The notes below the pieces were generated by a model. It saw only the letters and a list, made by a program, of their open reading frames with translations. It was not told the origin of the DNA and did not search any database. A stretch of DNA of 64,000 bases from Thermobifida halotolerans (GTDB taxonomy: Bacteria > Actinomycetota > Actinomycetes > Streptosporangiales > Streptosporangiaceae), in assembly GCF_003574835.2 (NCBI RefSeq), contig NZ_CP063196.1, positions 496,001-560,000 of the forward strand, written 5' to 3'. Of the stretch, positions 44,782-53,586 are shown one piece after another; the first letter of the stretch is position 1; the number at the start of each line of letters is the position of its first letter. The position numbers and the translations under genes were made by a program.

Positions 44782-45381
44782 TCAGCGCCGGTGCTTGGCC
44801 AGGAAGTCGTCGCCCACGCCCACCCGCGGCTTGGGCAGCCGCAGTCTGCGGATCTGCATCTGGCGCATCACGGCGTACATGCCCGCGCCGCGCACGTTCT
44901 CGGTCTCCTTGGGGTAGTGCTCCGCGATCAGCTTCTTGACCCGGCGCGCGGTGAAGAATCCCTCGACGACCATGGTGATGATCATCATGGGCCACACCGC
45001 GTAGGTGACGAACAGCTGGACATCCTGGAAGGGCAGGAACAGCAGCGCGATGATGACCAGCGAGAAGTACAGGAAGAACTCGCTGACCGTGCGGCGGGAG
45101 TCCACGTAGTCGCGGGCCAGGGCCCGCGCGGGGCCGAGGTCCTGGGGGCGGATGTAGCGGTCCTCGGGGTTCTTGACCAGCCCCGCCCGCTCCCGCTGCC
45201 GCCTGCGCCGCTCCCGCTCCCGAAGCTGCTTGTAGGCCTCCTTGCGCGTCTGGGGCGCCGACAGCGGCCTGCGCAGCTGCTGCGACGCCTCCTTGCGCTT
45301 GGGCGTGGGGACCTGCTTTTTGGGGGAGTACCCCTTGCGGGCGGGCGCCTGATCGTCCTTGGACTGGGTGGAGTTGCTCAT
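44782..45381 (-). CDS. DUF3043 membrane protein
   Basis: A 199-residue protein. The N-terminal 85 residues are strongly basic (KGYSPKKQVPTPKRKEASQQ, then Arg-rich repeats). Two adjacent helices (about 105-125 and 128-148) follow, and the cytoplasmic end is RLRLPKPRVGVGDDF. This layout is that of the actinobacteria-specific DUF3043 family, function unknown. It is divergent from pspA, so the two share the upstream region 45382-45540. The basic tail would suit binding to acidic membrane or nucleic acid, but that is speculation. Confidence 0.85.
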   Translation of the reverse strand: MSNSTQSKDDQAPARKGYSPKKQVPTPKRKEASQQLRRPLSAPQTRKEAYKQLRERERRRRQRERAGLVKNPEDRYIRPQDLGPARALARDYVDSRRTVSEFFLYFSLVIIALLFLPFQDVQLFVTYAVWPMMIITMVVEGFFTARRVKKLIAEHYPKETENVRGAGMYAVMRQMQIRRLRLPKPRVGVGDDFLAKHRR

Positions 45382-45540
45382 GACCTGCTCTTGGGGTGCT
45401 GAGGCGGAGCGACGACGGAACACATCCACCAGGGTAGCCGCTCGACGCCTCATGGCGACCTGCGGTCGGAGCACATAAGGTTGAGAGAAGCGCCCGCTGG
45501 GAACAGCCGATACGGACCGAGAAAGAGGACGGCCACGCCG

Positions 45541-46284
45541 ATGAGCGTGTTTCAGCGACTTTCCATGATCTTCAGGTCCAAGGCGAACAAGGCCTTGGAC
45601 GCCGCAGAGGACCCGCGAGAGACCCTCGACTACTCGTACCAGAAGCAACTGGAGCTGCTGCAGAAGGTGCGGCGCGGGGTGGCCGACGTCGCCACCTCCC
45701 GCAAGCGCGTCGAACTGCAGATCCAGCAGTTGGAGCAGCAGTCCAACAAGCTGACCAACCAGGGCAAGGCCGCGCTCACGCAGGGGCGCGAGGACCTCGC
45801 CCGCGAAGCGCTGCAGCGCAAGTCCGGACTGCAGAGCCAGATCGACGGACTGCGCGAGCAGCACGCCCAGTTGCAGGGTGAGGAGCAGAAGCTCACCCTC
45901 GCCGCCCAGCGGCTGCAGGCCAAGGTCGACGCCTTCCGCACCCGCAAGGAGACCATCAAGGCCACCTACACCGCGGCCCAGGCGCAGACCCAGATCAGCG
46001 AGGCCTTCTCCGGCATCTCCGAGGAGATGGGCGACGTCGGCATGGCGATCCAGCGGGCCGAGGACAAGACCTCCGAGCTGCAGGCGCGCGCCGGCGCCGT
46101 CGACGAACTACTCGCCTCGGGCGCGCTCGACGACCTCACCGGCTCCAGCCGCGACGACATCCAGACGGAGCTGGACCGCATGGCCAGCACCGACGGCGTC
46201 GAGCGGGAGCTCGAGGCGATGAGGCGTGAACTCGGCAGCGGAGGGGACGGCACCCCCAAGCAGATCGAGGGGGGCGGCGCGTGA
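45541..46284 (+). CDS. pspA: PspA/IM30 family membrane-stress protein
   Basis: A 247-residue, nearly all-helical coiled-coil protein: MSVFQRLSMIFRSKANKALD start, then SYQKQLELLQKVRRGVADVA and long Glu/Lys/Gln helices to about residue 225. PspA binds damaged inner membrane and assembles into ESCRT-III-like scaffolds. The start is the first ATG of the conserved sequence. It overlaps pspAA by 4 bp (GTGA), matching the conserved actinobacterial PspA-PspAA pair. Regulation is not visible; no sigma-54 enhancer is expected in this phylum. Confidence 0.93.
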   Translation: MSVFQRLSMIFRSKANKALDAAEDPRETLDYSYQKQLELLQKVRRGVADVATSRKRVELQIQQLEQQSNKLTNQGKAALTQGREDLAREALQRKSGLQSQIDGLREQHAQLQGEEQKLTLAAQRLQAKVDAFRTRKETIKATYTAAQAQTQISEAFSGISEEMGDVGMAIQRAEDKTSELQARAGAVDELLASGALDDLTGSSRDDIQTELDRMASTDGVERELEAMRRELGSGGDGTPKQIEGGGA

Positions 46285-46565
46285 TCGTCCGCATCATGGG
46301 CGAGGGGCAGCTCGACCTGTCCGAGGCCGATCTCGACGTGCTCAACTCCTTCGACCGCAAGCTGGAGGAGGCCATCGAGACGGGCGACGAGGCGGTCTTC
46401 CGCGTCGCGCTGCACGACCTGCTGGCCAAGGTCCGCGAGGACGGCAGTCCGCTGCCCGACGACTCCCTCCAGCCGTCGCAGTACATCCTGCCCCCGCCCG
46501 ACGCGAGCATGGACGAGGTGCGCGCCATGCTGGGCGACGAGGGGCTGATCCCCGAGAGCCTCTAG
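46281..46565 (+). CDS. pspAA: PspA-associated protein PspAA
   Basis: A 94-residue acidic protein opening MIVRIMGEGQLDLSEADLD, then LNSFDRKLEEAIETGDEAVF, with MLGDEGLIPE at the end. It is the PspAA domain that accompanies PspA in actinobacteria and archaea and is thought to modulate it. GTG start overlapping the pspA stop. A strong terminator directly follows, so pspA-pspAA form one transcript. Confidence 0.9.
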   Translation: MIVRIMGEGQLDLSEADLDVLNSFDRKLEEAIETGDEAVFRVALHDLLAKVREDGSPLPDDSLQPSQYILPPPDASMDEVRAMLGDEGLIPESL

Positions 46566-46583
46566 CCGCTCTCCCCGGTCCGG

Positions 46584-46613
46584 ACGGGGCCGCCGCGACG
46601 TCGGCGGCCCCGT
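46584..46613 (+). terminator. intrinsic terminator after pspAA
   Basis: A 12-bp perfect stem (46584-46595 with 46602-46613), 6-nt loop and a following GTTTCTTT, one of the few T-rich tails in the window. Confidence 0.85.
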
Positions 46614-46708
46614 GTTTCTTTCCCGCCCCTGCGGTCAGTGTCCGTCCGCGGGGCCTCCGGCCGGGTCGCGCGCCCGGCCCGCCCCGAACAGGCGGAAGGC
46701 GGTGTGTC

Positions 46709-47629
46709 GTGGCACGTGACAGGTTCATACCCGACCGGGGGCTGACCACCCGGATGGCGGTGACGATGACCCTGCTGGGCGTCGTCTACGTGGCCTTCGT
46801 CATAGCGCTGGTCTGGGTGGGCATGCCGTGGTGGCTGGTCATCCTCGTCGTGGCGGGCTTCGCGGTCGTCCAGTACTTCGCCTCCGACCGGATCGCCATG
46901 GTCGCGATGGGCGCCCACGAGGTCACCCCGCGCCAGGAGCCCGAGCTGCACGCGATCGTGGACCGGCTGTGCGCCATGGCCGACATGCCCAAACCCCGGG
47001 TGGCCGTCGCGCGCACCGACGTCCCCAACGCCTTCGCCACCGGACACAGCAGGAAGAGCACGGTGGTGTGCGTCACCACCGGACTGCGCCGCCGGTTGGA
47101 CAACGTCGAGCTGGAGGCGGTCATCGCGCACGAGCTGTCCCACGTGGCGCACCGCGACGTGACCGTGATGACCATCGCCGGGTTCCTCGGCATCGTCGCG
47201 GGCTTCCTCGTCCAGGCGGGAGTGCGCTTCGCCTTCATCGCCGGGGGCGGGCGCGGCCGCGAGGGCGGCCCCGCCCCCGCGGTGGTCGCACTGCTGGTGG
47301 TCGCGGTCAGCGCCGTCGTGTGGGTGCTCAGCTTCCTGCTGACCCGCATGCTCTCCCGCTACCGGGAACTGTCCGCCGACCGCGCCGCGGCCCACCTGAC
47401 GGCCCGGCCCTCGGCGCTGGGCAGCGCGCTGACCAAGATCACCGGGGACATGGCCCGCATCCCCACCCGGGACCTGCGCCAGGTCGAACCGTTCAACGCC
47501 TTCTTCTTCACCCCCGCCCTCTCCGGGGAGGGGTTCAGCCTCAGTTCGCTGCTGTCCACCCACCCCCCGGTCGAGCAGCGCCTCTCCCAACTCGCCGAGA
47601 TCTCCCGCCGCCTCGGCAGGGAGGGCTGA
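46709..47629 (+). CDS. htpX: membrane zinc metalloprotease HtpX
   Basis: A 306-residue M48 protease. Two N-terminal helices (about 16-52), then the catalytic HELSHVAHRD (His141, Glu142, His145), two further helices (about 152-175 and 190-212), and SRYRELSADRAAAHL carrying the third zinc ligand Glu. It degrades misfolded membrane proteins. GTG 46709 is chosen as the codon just before ARDRFIPDRG; AAGG lies about 10 nt upstream. It pairs with pspAB 42 bp downstream and completes the psp envelope-stress locus. Confidence 0.92.
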   Translation: MARDRFIPDRGLTTRMAVTMTLLGVVYVAFVIALVWVGMPWWLVILVVAGFAVVQYFASDRIAMVAMGAHEVTPRQEPELHAIVDRLCAMADMPKPRVAVARTDVPNAFATGHSRKSTVVCVTTGLRRRLDNVELEAVIAHELSHVAHRDVTVMTIAGFLGIVAGFLVQAGVRFAFIAGGGRGREGGPAPAVVALLVVAVSAVVWVLSFLLTRMLSRYRELSADRAAAHLTARPSALGSALTKITGDMARIPTRDLRQVEPFNAFFFTPALSGEGFSLSSLLSTHPPVEQRLSQLAEISRRLGREG

Positions 47630-47671
47630 CCGCAGTTGCCGTCCCCGAACCGACCGAGGAAGGAGCACACC

Positions 47672-48244
47672 GTGGGCTTCCTCCGCGCGCTGCTGGGCCG
47701 CAGCAGGCCCCGCAGACCCAATCTGGACCAGCTCTTCGCCCTGCCGTCGGCGACCGTGACACTGCGGGCGGTCGCGGGCCTCACCCCCACCGGAGCCGCG
47801 TCGGTGGCCTTCCGCGCCGCCGAGGGGCAGGCGTTCGCCGCGCTCCAACAGGAGATCACCGACCTGCTCAACGCCGACGAGGGCCCCGAGGTCGAGGCGG
47901 CGCGCGACGAGTACGGCTACACCTGGCTGGTGGTGCGCGCCCATTCCGCCGACGACCTCACCGGACTGGTCACCGACCTGCACGCGGTCAATTCCAGTCT
48001 GGAGAGCGCCGGGTTCGGGCCGTCGCTGCTGTGCTCCCTGGTGGTCTTCGCCGACCCCGGCGGACGCCGGGTCGCCCTGGTCTACCTGTACAAGCGAGGC
48101 ACGTTCTACCCGTTCGCGCCGCAGGGCGCGCACAGCCGGAACAACGCCCTGGAACTCCAGGTCAGCGCCGCGCTCGGTGACGAGCTGGCCATGGAGCCGG
48201 ACAAGAGCCGCTGGTTTCCCGTCTACGGCGCGCCGGGCCTGTGA
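47672..48244 (+). CDS. pspAB: PspA-associated protein PspAB
   Basis: A 190-residue soluble protein: VGFLRALLGRSRPRRPNLDQ start, the AVNSSLESAGFGPSLLCSLV segment in the middle, LVYLYKRGTFYPFAPQG, and LEPDKSRWFPVYG-like end (MEPDKSRWFPVYG). This matches the PspAB family found with PspA/HtpX in actinobacteria; the biochemical role is unknown. GTG 47672 has GGAAGGAG 8 nt upstream. It follows htpX closely and is separated from pspA-pspAA by the terminator at 46584. Confidence 0.88.
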   Translation: MGFLRALLGRSRPRRPNLDQLFALPSATVTLRAVAGLTPTGAASVAFRAAEGQAFAALQQEITDLLNADEGPEVEAARDEYGYTWLVVRAHSADDLTGLVTDLHAVNSSLESAGFGPSLLCSLVVFADPGGRRVALVYLYKRGTFYPFAPQGAHSRNNALELQVSAALGDELAMEPDKSRWFPVYGAPGL

Positions 48245-48312
48245 GCGCCCCCGGGCCGCCGAAACGGGAGGGGACCGGCGCGTCCGGCGAGGTTCCCCGG
48301 CAGACTACAGAC

Positions 48313-49416
48313 GTGCGTATCGTTATCGCTCCCGACAAGTTCGCAGGCACTCTCACCGCGCTGGAGGCGGCCGAGGCCGTCGCCGAAGGCTGGCGCTCCG
48401 TCGACCCCGCGGCCGAGTGCACCCTGCTTCCCCTGTCCGACGGCGGTCCCGGGTTCGTGGAGGTGCTCCACACCGCCCTGGGCGGCACCCTCGTGCCCGC
48501 CGAGGTGACCGGCCCCCTGGGCGAACCGGTGGCGGCCCGGTTCCTCCTCGTGGACCGCACCGCCTACGTGGAGAGCGCGCAGGCGTGCGGCCTCCACCGG
48601 GTCCCCCCGGACCGGCGCGACCCCGGCGCCACCTCCACCCACGGGGTCGGCGAGCTGATCGCCCGGGCCGTCGACCACGGGGCCCGCACCGTGGTGGTCG
48701 GCATGGGCGGCAGTTCGACCAACGACGGCGGCGCCGGAATGCTCGCCGCCCTGGGCGCCGCCCCCGCCGGGACGCTGCGCGGCGGAGGAGCGGCGCTGGC
48801 CGACCTGGACGCCCCCGTGGACCTGGCCGCCGCCCGCGAACGGGTCCGCGGAGTCCGCCTGGTCGCGGCCACCGACGTGGACAACCCGCTGCTCGGCGAG
48901 CACGGAGCCAGCGCCGTCTTCGGCCCGCAGAAGGGCGCCGACGCCGAGCAGGTGCGGTTCCTGGACGCCGCACTCGCCCGCTTCGCCGAGGCCGCCGACC
49001 CCGACGGACGGCTGCGCCGGGTCCCCGGATCGGGCGCGGCGGGCGGTCTGGGCTACGGGCTGCTGCTGCTCGGCGGCACGGTCGAGTCGGGCGTCAGTCT
49101 GGTGCTCGACGCGGTCGGCCTCGACGAGCTCGCCGCCTCCGCCGACGTCGTCGTCACCGGGGAGGGCTCCTTCGACTCCCAGTCCCTGCGGGGCAAGCTT
49201 CCGCACGGAGTGGCCCGCACCGCGGCCCGGCACGGCGTTCCCTGCCTGGTGCTGGCCGGGCGGGTCGCGGTGGACGGGGCCGAGGCCGCGGCGGCGGGCG
49301 TCACCGCCGCCCACTCCCTGGTCGAGTCCGCCGGATCGGTCCAGGCCGCGGTGGAGCGCTCCGGTCCGGAGCTGCGGGCGCTCGCCGCCCGGGTGGCGAG
49401 CGACTGGAAGCGCTGA
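48313..49416 (+). CDS. glxK: glycerate kinase (GK-I family)
   Basis: A 367-residue enzyme phosphorylating D-glycerate with ATP. Motifs: RIVIAPDKFAGTLTALEAAE start, LLPLSDGGPGFVEVL, VVGMGGSSTNDGGAGMLAALG, ATDVDNPLLGEHGASAVFGPQKGA (shown in parts), and VVTGEGSFDSQSLRGKLPHG. The start is GTG 48313 at the family N-terminus; longer in-frame starts run back to the pspAB stop but are not conserved-looking. No glyoxylate-pathway genes are adjacent. Confidence 0.92.
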   Translation: MRIVIAPDKFAGTLTALEAAEAVAEGWRSVDPAAECTLLPLSDGGPGFVEVLHTALGGTLVPAEVTGPLGEPVAARFLLVDRTAYVESAQACGLHRVPPDRRDPGATSTHGVGELIARAVDHGARTVVVGMGGSSTNDGGAGMLAALGAAPAGTLRGGGAALADLDAPVDLAAARERVRGVRLVAATDVDNPLLGEHGASAVFGPQKGADAEQVRFLDAALARFAEAADPDGRLRRVPGSGAAGGLGYGLLLLGGTVESGVSLVLDAVGLDELAASADVVVTGEGSFDSQSLRGKLPHGVARTAARHGVPCLVLAGRVAVDGAEAAAAGVTAAHSLVESAGSVQAAVERSGPELRALAARVASDWKR

Positions 49417-49624
49417 GCCGGTGGCCGTCCGGCGCCGCCGAGGCGGACGCGACCGCGCGGCCGGACGCACGTCAGCGGGGCCGGCGGATGGCGACGGCCC
49501 GCCCGACGACCTACTCTGAGGATTGAGCACCAGATGGAATGCCGGAACGAACGCTGACGTTGACACGTCAGGAACCGACGGGTCGCCTGTGGCGGCGGCC
49601 ACCCCGTTTTGGAGGAATTCGCAC

Positions 49625-49975
49625 ATGACGGCTCAGACTGACGCCACCACGCAGGGGGTCACCCTGACCGACGCGGCGGTGGAGAAGGTCAAGACGCTGC
49701 TGGCCCAGGAGGGCCGCACCGATCTGCGACTGCGCCTGGGTGTGGCGCCCGGCGGCTGCTCGGGACTGCGCTACCAGCTCTACTTCGACGACCGTCAGCT
49801 CGACGGAGACATCGTGACCGACCACAACGGGGTCGAACTCGCCGTCGACCGTCAGAGCATTCTCTACCTCATGGGCGCCACCATCGACTTCGTCGACACC
49901 ATCGAGAAGCAGGGCTTCACGATCGACAACCCCAGCGCGCAGAGCTCCTGCGCCTGCGGCGACTCCTTCCACTGA
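49625..49975 (+). CDS. erpA: iron-sulfur cluster insertion protein, A-type carrier
   Basis: A 116-residue HesB/IscA-type carrier that passes Fe-S clusters to apoproteins. The three ligand cysteines are Cys in APGGCSGLRYQLYF and the pair in SSCACGDSFH at the C-terminus. The first about 15 residues are a variable tail. GGAGGAATT lies 8 nt before the ATG. Nearby clients could include LipA and the Rieske protein. A strong terminator follows, so it is a single-gene unit. Confidence 0.95.
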   Translation: MTAQTDATTQGVTLTDAAVEKVKTLLAQEGRTDLRLRLGVAPGGCSGLRYQLYFDDRQLDGDIVTDHNGVELAVDRQSILYLMGATIDFVDTIEKQGFTIDNPSAQSSCACGDSFH

Positions 49976-50005
49976 GTCGACCGAGGCCCGCACCGCGCGC
50001 CGCTT

Positions 50006-50040
50006 CGGGGCCCGTCCGGAACGTCTCCGGACGGGCCCCG
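50006..50040 (+). terminator. intrinsic terminator after erpA
   Basis: A 15-bp perfect stem (50006-50020 with 50026-50040), 5-nt loop, followed by CCTTTTC. Confidence 0.9.
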
Positions 50041-50138
50041 CCTTTTCGCCGGCCCGGCCGCGCGGCCGCGGCGTCCCCGCGGCGCTGGATACAGTTGTGC
50101 CGTTCCCACCCGTCTTCGACCCCGAGGAGCCCGCCGCC

Positions 50139-51113
50139 GTGCGCATCGCGGTTACCGGATCAATCGCCACCGACCATCTGATGACCTTCGAGGGCCGGTT
50201 CGCCGAACAGCTCATCGCCGACCAGCTGGCGCAGGTCTCCCTGTCCTTCCTCGTCGACGAACTGGAGGTGCGCAGGGGAGGGGTCGCGGCCAACATCAGC
50301 TTCGGTCTGGGCTGCCTGGGGCTCAACCCCGTCCTGGTCGGCGCGGTCGGCCCGGACTTCGCCGAGTACTCCGCCTGGCTGGAGCGCCACGGTGTGGACG
50401 TCTCGGGCGTGCACGTCTCCGAGATGCGGCACACCGCGCGGTTCGTGTGCACCACCGACCGGGACCACAACCAGATCGCCTCCTTCTACGCCGGGGCGAT
50501 GACGGAGGCGCGCAACATCGAACTGTGGCCGCTCGTCCAGCGGGTGGGCGGTCTCGACCTGGTCCTGGTCGGCGCCAACGACCCCGAGGCGATGGTCCGG
50601 CACAGCGAGGAGTGCCGTGTCCGGGGGGTGAGCTTCGCCGCGGACCCCTCCCAGCAGCTCGCCCGCATGGAGGGACCCCAGGTGCGCTCCCTCATCGAGG
50701 GCGCCGAGTACCTGTTCGCCAACGAGTACGAGAAGGCGCTGGCCGAGCAGAAGACCGGCTGGAACGACACCGAGATCCTCTCCCGGGTGAGGACCCGGGT
50801 GACCACACTGGGCGCCAAGGGGGTGCGCGTCGACCGCGCCGGGGAACCCACGCTGCACGTGCCCGCCGCCCACGTCGAGAACCCGGCGGACCCCACCGGG
50901 GTCGGTGACGCCTTCCGCGCCGGGTTCCTGGCGGCCGTCGCCTGGGGCCTGGAACTGGACCGCTGCGCCCAGGTCGGCAACGCCGCGGCCGTGCACTGCC
51001 TGGAGGTGAGCGGTCCGCAGGAGTACCGGCTGACCGCCGCCAGCCTCCTGGACCGGCTGGCCCGCTCCTACGGCGACGACGCGGCGGCCGAGGTCGCCGA
51101 CCGGATGCCCTGA
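50139..51113 (+). CDS. adoK: adenosine kinase, PfkB family
   Basis: A 324-residue ribokinase-fold kinase. RRGGVAANISFGLGCLGLNP (substrate-binding GG), VGANDPEAMVRHSEECRVRG and the catalytic DPTGVGDAFRAGFLAAVAWG are visible. The sequence is close to the mycobacterial adenosine kinase AdoK as I recall it (VRIAVTGSIATDHLM start, SFYAGAMTEARNIEL). It salvages adenosine to AMP. GTG 50139 has GAGGAG 8 nt upstream; an in-frame GTG at 50097 lies on a -10-like TACAGT and is less likely. Confidence 0.9.
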   Translation: MRIAVTGSIATDHLMTFEGRFAEQLIADQLAQVSLSFLVDELEVRRGGVAANISFGLGCLGLNPVLVGAVGPDFAEYSAWLERHGVDVSGVHVSEMRHTARFVCTTDRDHNQIASFYAGAMTEARNIELWPLVQRVGGLDLVLVGANDPEAMVRHSEECRVRGVSFAADPSQQLARMEGPQVRSLIEGAEYLFANEYEKALAEQKTGWNDTEILSRVRTRVTTLGAKGVRVDRAGEPTLHVPAAHVENPADPTGVGDAFRAGFLAAVAWGLELDRCAQVGNAAAVHCLEVSGPQEYRLTAASLLDRLARSYGDDAAAEVADRMP

Positions 51114-51159
51114 TCCGGGACCGGCCGAGGCCGTGGTCGGGGCACCGCCGAATCCCGCG

Positions 51160-51418
51160 TAGAGTAGATGTCCGACCCTCGTGTCCGGGCATCTCGGCGC
51201 CGACCTCTTCTGGTCCGCGCGCTCGGCATGAAACCGCCCGGGCGCTGAGACGCGTGCCGGGATCACCGCCAACGCCGCCGCGACGGGGTCACCGCGGCGG
51301 TGGGGAACGGACCCGTCCGACAGCCCGGACGGGCAGGGCCTCACGTGAGCCTCCCAGATCTAGGCGAGCCTTACCTGGGATTCCCGCTCTGTCTGAGAAC
51401 CGAAAACGGAGGACTTGA
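51160..51418 (+). promoter_or_regulatory. structured 5' leader of rpsD
   Basis: A -10 TAGAGT (51160-51165) would give a leader of about 245 nt. It contains two perfect hairpins, CCGCCGCG/CGCGGCGG (51275-51282, 51293-51300) and CCCGTCCG/CGGACGGG (51312-51319, 51326-51333). After them come the palindrome CTCACGTGAG (51340-51349) and a 19-bp site at 51360-51378 matching the DtxR/IdeR iron box at 14 of 19 positions. S4 autoregulates its own mRNA in other bacteria, so a translational leader is plausible. Confidence 0.5.
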
Positions 51419-52030
51419 ATGCGCTACACCGGACCGAAGGTGCGGTTGTCCCGGCGCGCCGGTACCCCGCTGACCCGTAAGGCGGTCAGCTACTTCGAGA
51501 AGCGGCCCTACCCCCCGGGTGAGCACGGCCGCCGCGTGCGCCGCTCCACCAGCGACTACGCCGTCCGCCAGGCCGAGAAGCAGAAGCTGCGCTGGTACTA
51601 CGACCTGTCGGAGAAGCAGCTCGCCCGCGTCTACGAGAACGCCAAGAAGCGGCCGGGGCGCACCGGTGAGGAGATGATCGCCGAGCTGGAGCTGCGCCTG
51701 ATGACGGTGCTGATGCGCGCGGGCTTCGCCGCCTCGATCTACGCCGCCCGCCAGTTCATCAACCACGGCCACATCACCGTGGACGGCAAGAAGGTGGACA
51801 TCCCGTCCTACCAGGTCAAGCCGGGACAGATCATCGGCGTGCGGGAGAAGTCGCGCACCATGGTCCCGTTCGTGGAGGCCGCCGAGGGCGTGCACGCCGA
51901 CGAGAGGATCGCCGGCTACCTCGCCGTCAGCCACAGGGATCTGCGGATCGCCGTGGTGGACCGGCCCAAGCGCGAGCAGGTGCCGGTGCCCTTCGACGAG
52001 AACCTCATCGTCGAGTACTACGCCCGCTGA
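51419..52030 (+). CDS. rpsD: 30S ribosomal protein S4
   Basis: A 203-residue primary 16S rRNA-binding protein. The S4 RNA-binding domain (about 93-160) includes RLMTVLMRAGFAASIYAARQ, FINHGHITVDGKKVDIPSYQ and VREKS; the end VPFDENLIVEYYAR is typical. The N-terminus lacks the zinc-binding Cys pairs, so this is a C-minus form. The gene stands alone and not in the rpsM-rpsK-rpoA operon, as also in Streptomyces. GGAGG lies 6 nt before the ATG. A zinc-containing paralogue elsewhere cannot be excluded. Confidence 0.95.
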   Translation: MRYTGPKVRLSRRAGTPLTRKAVSYFEKRPYPPGEHGRRVRRSTSDYAVRQAEKQKLRWYYDLSEKQLARVYENAKKRPGRTGEEMIAELELRLMTVLMRAGFAASIYAARQFINHGHITVDGKKVDIPSYQVKPGQIIGVREKSRTMVPFVEAAEGVHADERIAGYLAVSHRDLRIAVVDRPKREQVPVPFDENLIVEYYAR

Positions 52031-52047
52031 TCCACGCGTGAAGCGTC

Positions 52048-52083
52048 AGGGCCGCACGATCTCCCCGCGAGAGGTGCGGCCCT
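52048..52083. terminator. bidirectional terminator between rpsD and the TusA-like gene
   Basis: AGGGCCGCAC (52048-52057) pairs with GTGCGGCCCT (52074-52083) around a 16-nt loop between converging genes. Confidence 0.65.
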
Positions 52084-52118
52084 CGTCGTCGCGGCGGCCG
52101 GTGCGGTGGTCCCGCCGG

Positions 52119-52355
52119 TCAGTACATGCGCCGCACATGGAAGGCGCTGCCCCGGCCGAGCGGGACCTCGGCGACGAAGGTGTGCCGCTTCATGCGGCAC
52201 CAGGCCGGGATGTCGGTCCGTGCCGCCGGGTCGTCGGCGGTCACCGCGATCACCGATCCGATCGGCACCTCGCGCAGTCGTCCGGCGAGCATGATGATCG
52301 GCACGGGGCACTTGCGGCCGATCGCGTCGATGGTCAGCAGCGGCTGCTCCAGCAC
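52119..52355 (-). CDS. TusA/SirA-like sulfurtransferase family protein
   Basis: A 78-residue protein with the family motif GRKCPVPIIMLAGRLREV (Cys-Pro near residue 16), then IGSVIAVTADDPAARTDIPA and WCRMKRHTFV, which holds a second Cys. TusA proteins carry persulfide sulfur for tRNA thiolation or cofactor synthesis. Here the partner is unknown. Its location beside ctaC suggests a role in oxidase or metal-centre sulfur handling, but this is only context. GTG start with AAGGAG 7-8 nt upstream. Confidence 0.85.
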   Translation of the reverse strand: MLEQPLLTIDAIGRKCPVPIIMLAGRLREVPIGSVIAVTADDPAARTDIPAWCRMKRHTFVAEVPLGRGSAFHVRRMY

Positions 52356-52575
52356 CGAGACTCCTTGTCCAATGGGGGTGTGTCCTAATCTTTACCCCGG
52401 TGGGCGGCTAAAAGGCACCCGGTGAAGGACCTCGCGGACACAGCGATAATCTCCCCTTAGCCAGTCCTGCGGTCCCCGGGGCTGCCGAGGTTACGGTCAG
52501 GGCTGCACCCTCACAACGGACGCCGCGCAACACGCTGACCAGCGATCCCCGGAGTCGGGAGGCTGGGGCGTTCGC

Positions 52576-52633
52576 GATAATGTTTCCGCTTGACAGGCTT
52601 TTGACATACGACCCGCCCGCACACACGGTGCGG
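52576..52633 (+). promoter_or_regulatory. probable promoter region of ctaC-ctaD-ctaF
   Basis: It contains the -10-like GATAAT (52576-52581), two TTGACA hexamers 11 bp apart just downstream (52590-52595 and 52601-52606), and a CCGCAC/GTGCGG hairpin (52617-52633) 24 nt before the GTG. A second GCGATAAT copy lies about 130 bp upstream. Which elements are used cannot be decided; no -10 fits well behind either TTGACA. Confidence 0.4.
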
Positions 52634-52656
52634 CATCACCGCTGGGAAGGCAATCC

Positions 52657-53586
52657 GTGAGTCCGACCCGCCATAGGAATCGGCGCCACGCGCTGCGCCG
52701 ATGGGCACCACGCGGCGCCATGCTCGCCGCGCTGGCTGTGGCCGCGACCGGCTGCGCGTCGAACGAGTTCACTCGTCTGGGGCTGCCGGAGCCGATCACC
52801 GAGCAGGGGGAGCGTGTCCTCACGCTCTGGCAAGGCTCGTGGGTGGCGGCGTTCGCGGTCGGCATTCTCGTCTGGGGGCTGATCATCTGGTCGGTGATCG
52901 CCTACCGCAAGCGCTCCGAGCAGCTTCCGCCGCAGGTGCGCTACAACATGCCCATCGAGGCGCTCTACACAGTTCTGCCCGTCATCGTCATCTCGGTGCT
53001 GTTCTACTTCACGGCCCGGGACCAGACCTACCTGCTGGAGACCGACGAGCCCGCCGACGTGAACGTCGACGTGAACGCGTTCCAGTGGAGCTGGCAGTTC
53101 ACGTACGAGGAGGAGATCGACGCCAACGGCAACCCGGTCTCCGTCGCCGGCGTCCCGTCGACCAGCAAGGACGAGCTGCCGGTCCTGGTGCTGCCGAGCG
53201 ACAGCGTCGTGCACTTCGACCTGGCGGCCCCGGACGTCATCCACTCGTTCTGGATCCCGGCGTTCGCGTTCAAGATGGACGCCATCCCGGGCCACCCCAA
53301 CGAGTTCCAGGTCAAGATCCAGGACGGGACCGAGGGCGACTACGAGGGCCGCTGCGCGGAGCTGTGCGGTTACGACCACTCCCGCATGCTGTTCATCCTC
53401 CGGGTGGTCAGCCCGGAGGAGTACCAGACCTGGATCGAGGAGCAGAAGGCCAACCCCCCGGAGCTGCCCGCGATTCCCGAACTGGAGGAGGACACTCCGG
53501 CCCCCGACCCGGCCCTGGGCGACGTGAGTGAGGAGGGGGGCGGAACCGACACCGGTGACGCGCCCGACGAAGAGGATGGTCAGTGA
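52657..53586 (+). CDS. ctaC: cytochrome c oxidase subunit II
   Basis: A 309-residue lipoprotein-type subunit. The signal sequence ends in a lipobox (VAATGCAS, Cys33). Two membrane helices follow (about 60-84 and 100-122), then the periplasmic cupredoxin domain with the CuA ligands Cys233, Cys237, His241 and Met244 ([12 protein letters not shown]) and [16 protein letters not shown]. It takes electrons from QcrC heme and passes them to CtaD. The C-terminal about 40 residues are an acidic Pro-rich tail. It overlaps ctaD (TGATG). Confidence 0.96.
   Translation: MSPTRHRNRRHALRRWAPRGAMLAALAVAATGCASNEFTRLGLPEPITEQGERVLTLWQGSWVAAFAVGILVWGLIIWSVIAYRKRSEQLPPQVRYNMPIEALYTVLPVIVISVLFYFTARDQTYLLETDEPADVNVDVNAFQWSWQFTYEEEIDANGNPVSVAGVPSTSKDELPVLVLPSDSVVHFDLAAPDVIHSFWIPAFAFKMDAIPGHPNEFQVKIQDGTEGDYEGRCAELCGYDHSRMLFILRVVSPEEYQTWIEEQKANPPELPAIPELEEDTPAPDPALGDVSEEGGGTDTGDAPDEEDGQ

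Noticed and set aside
48241-48312. An earlier start for glycerate kinase overlapping the pspAB stop
   Set aside because: The extra 24 residues are Pro/Gly/Arg-rich and unlike the family N-terminus, which begins at GTG 48313.
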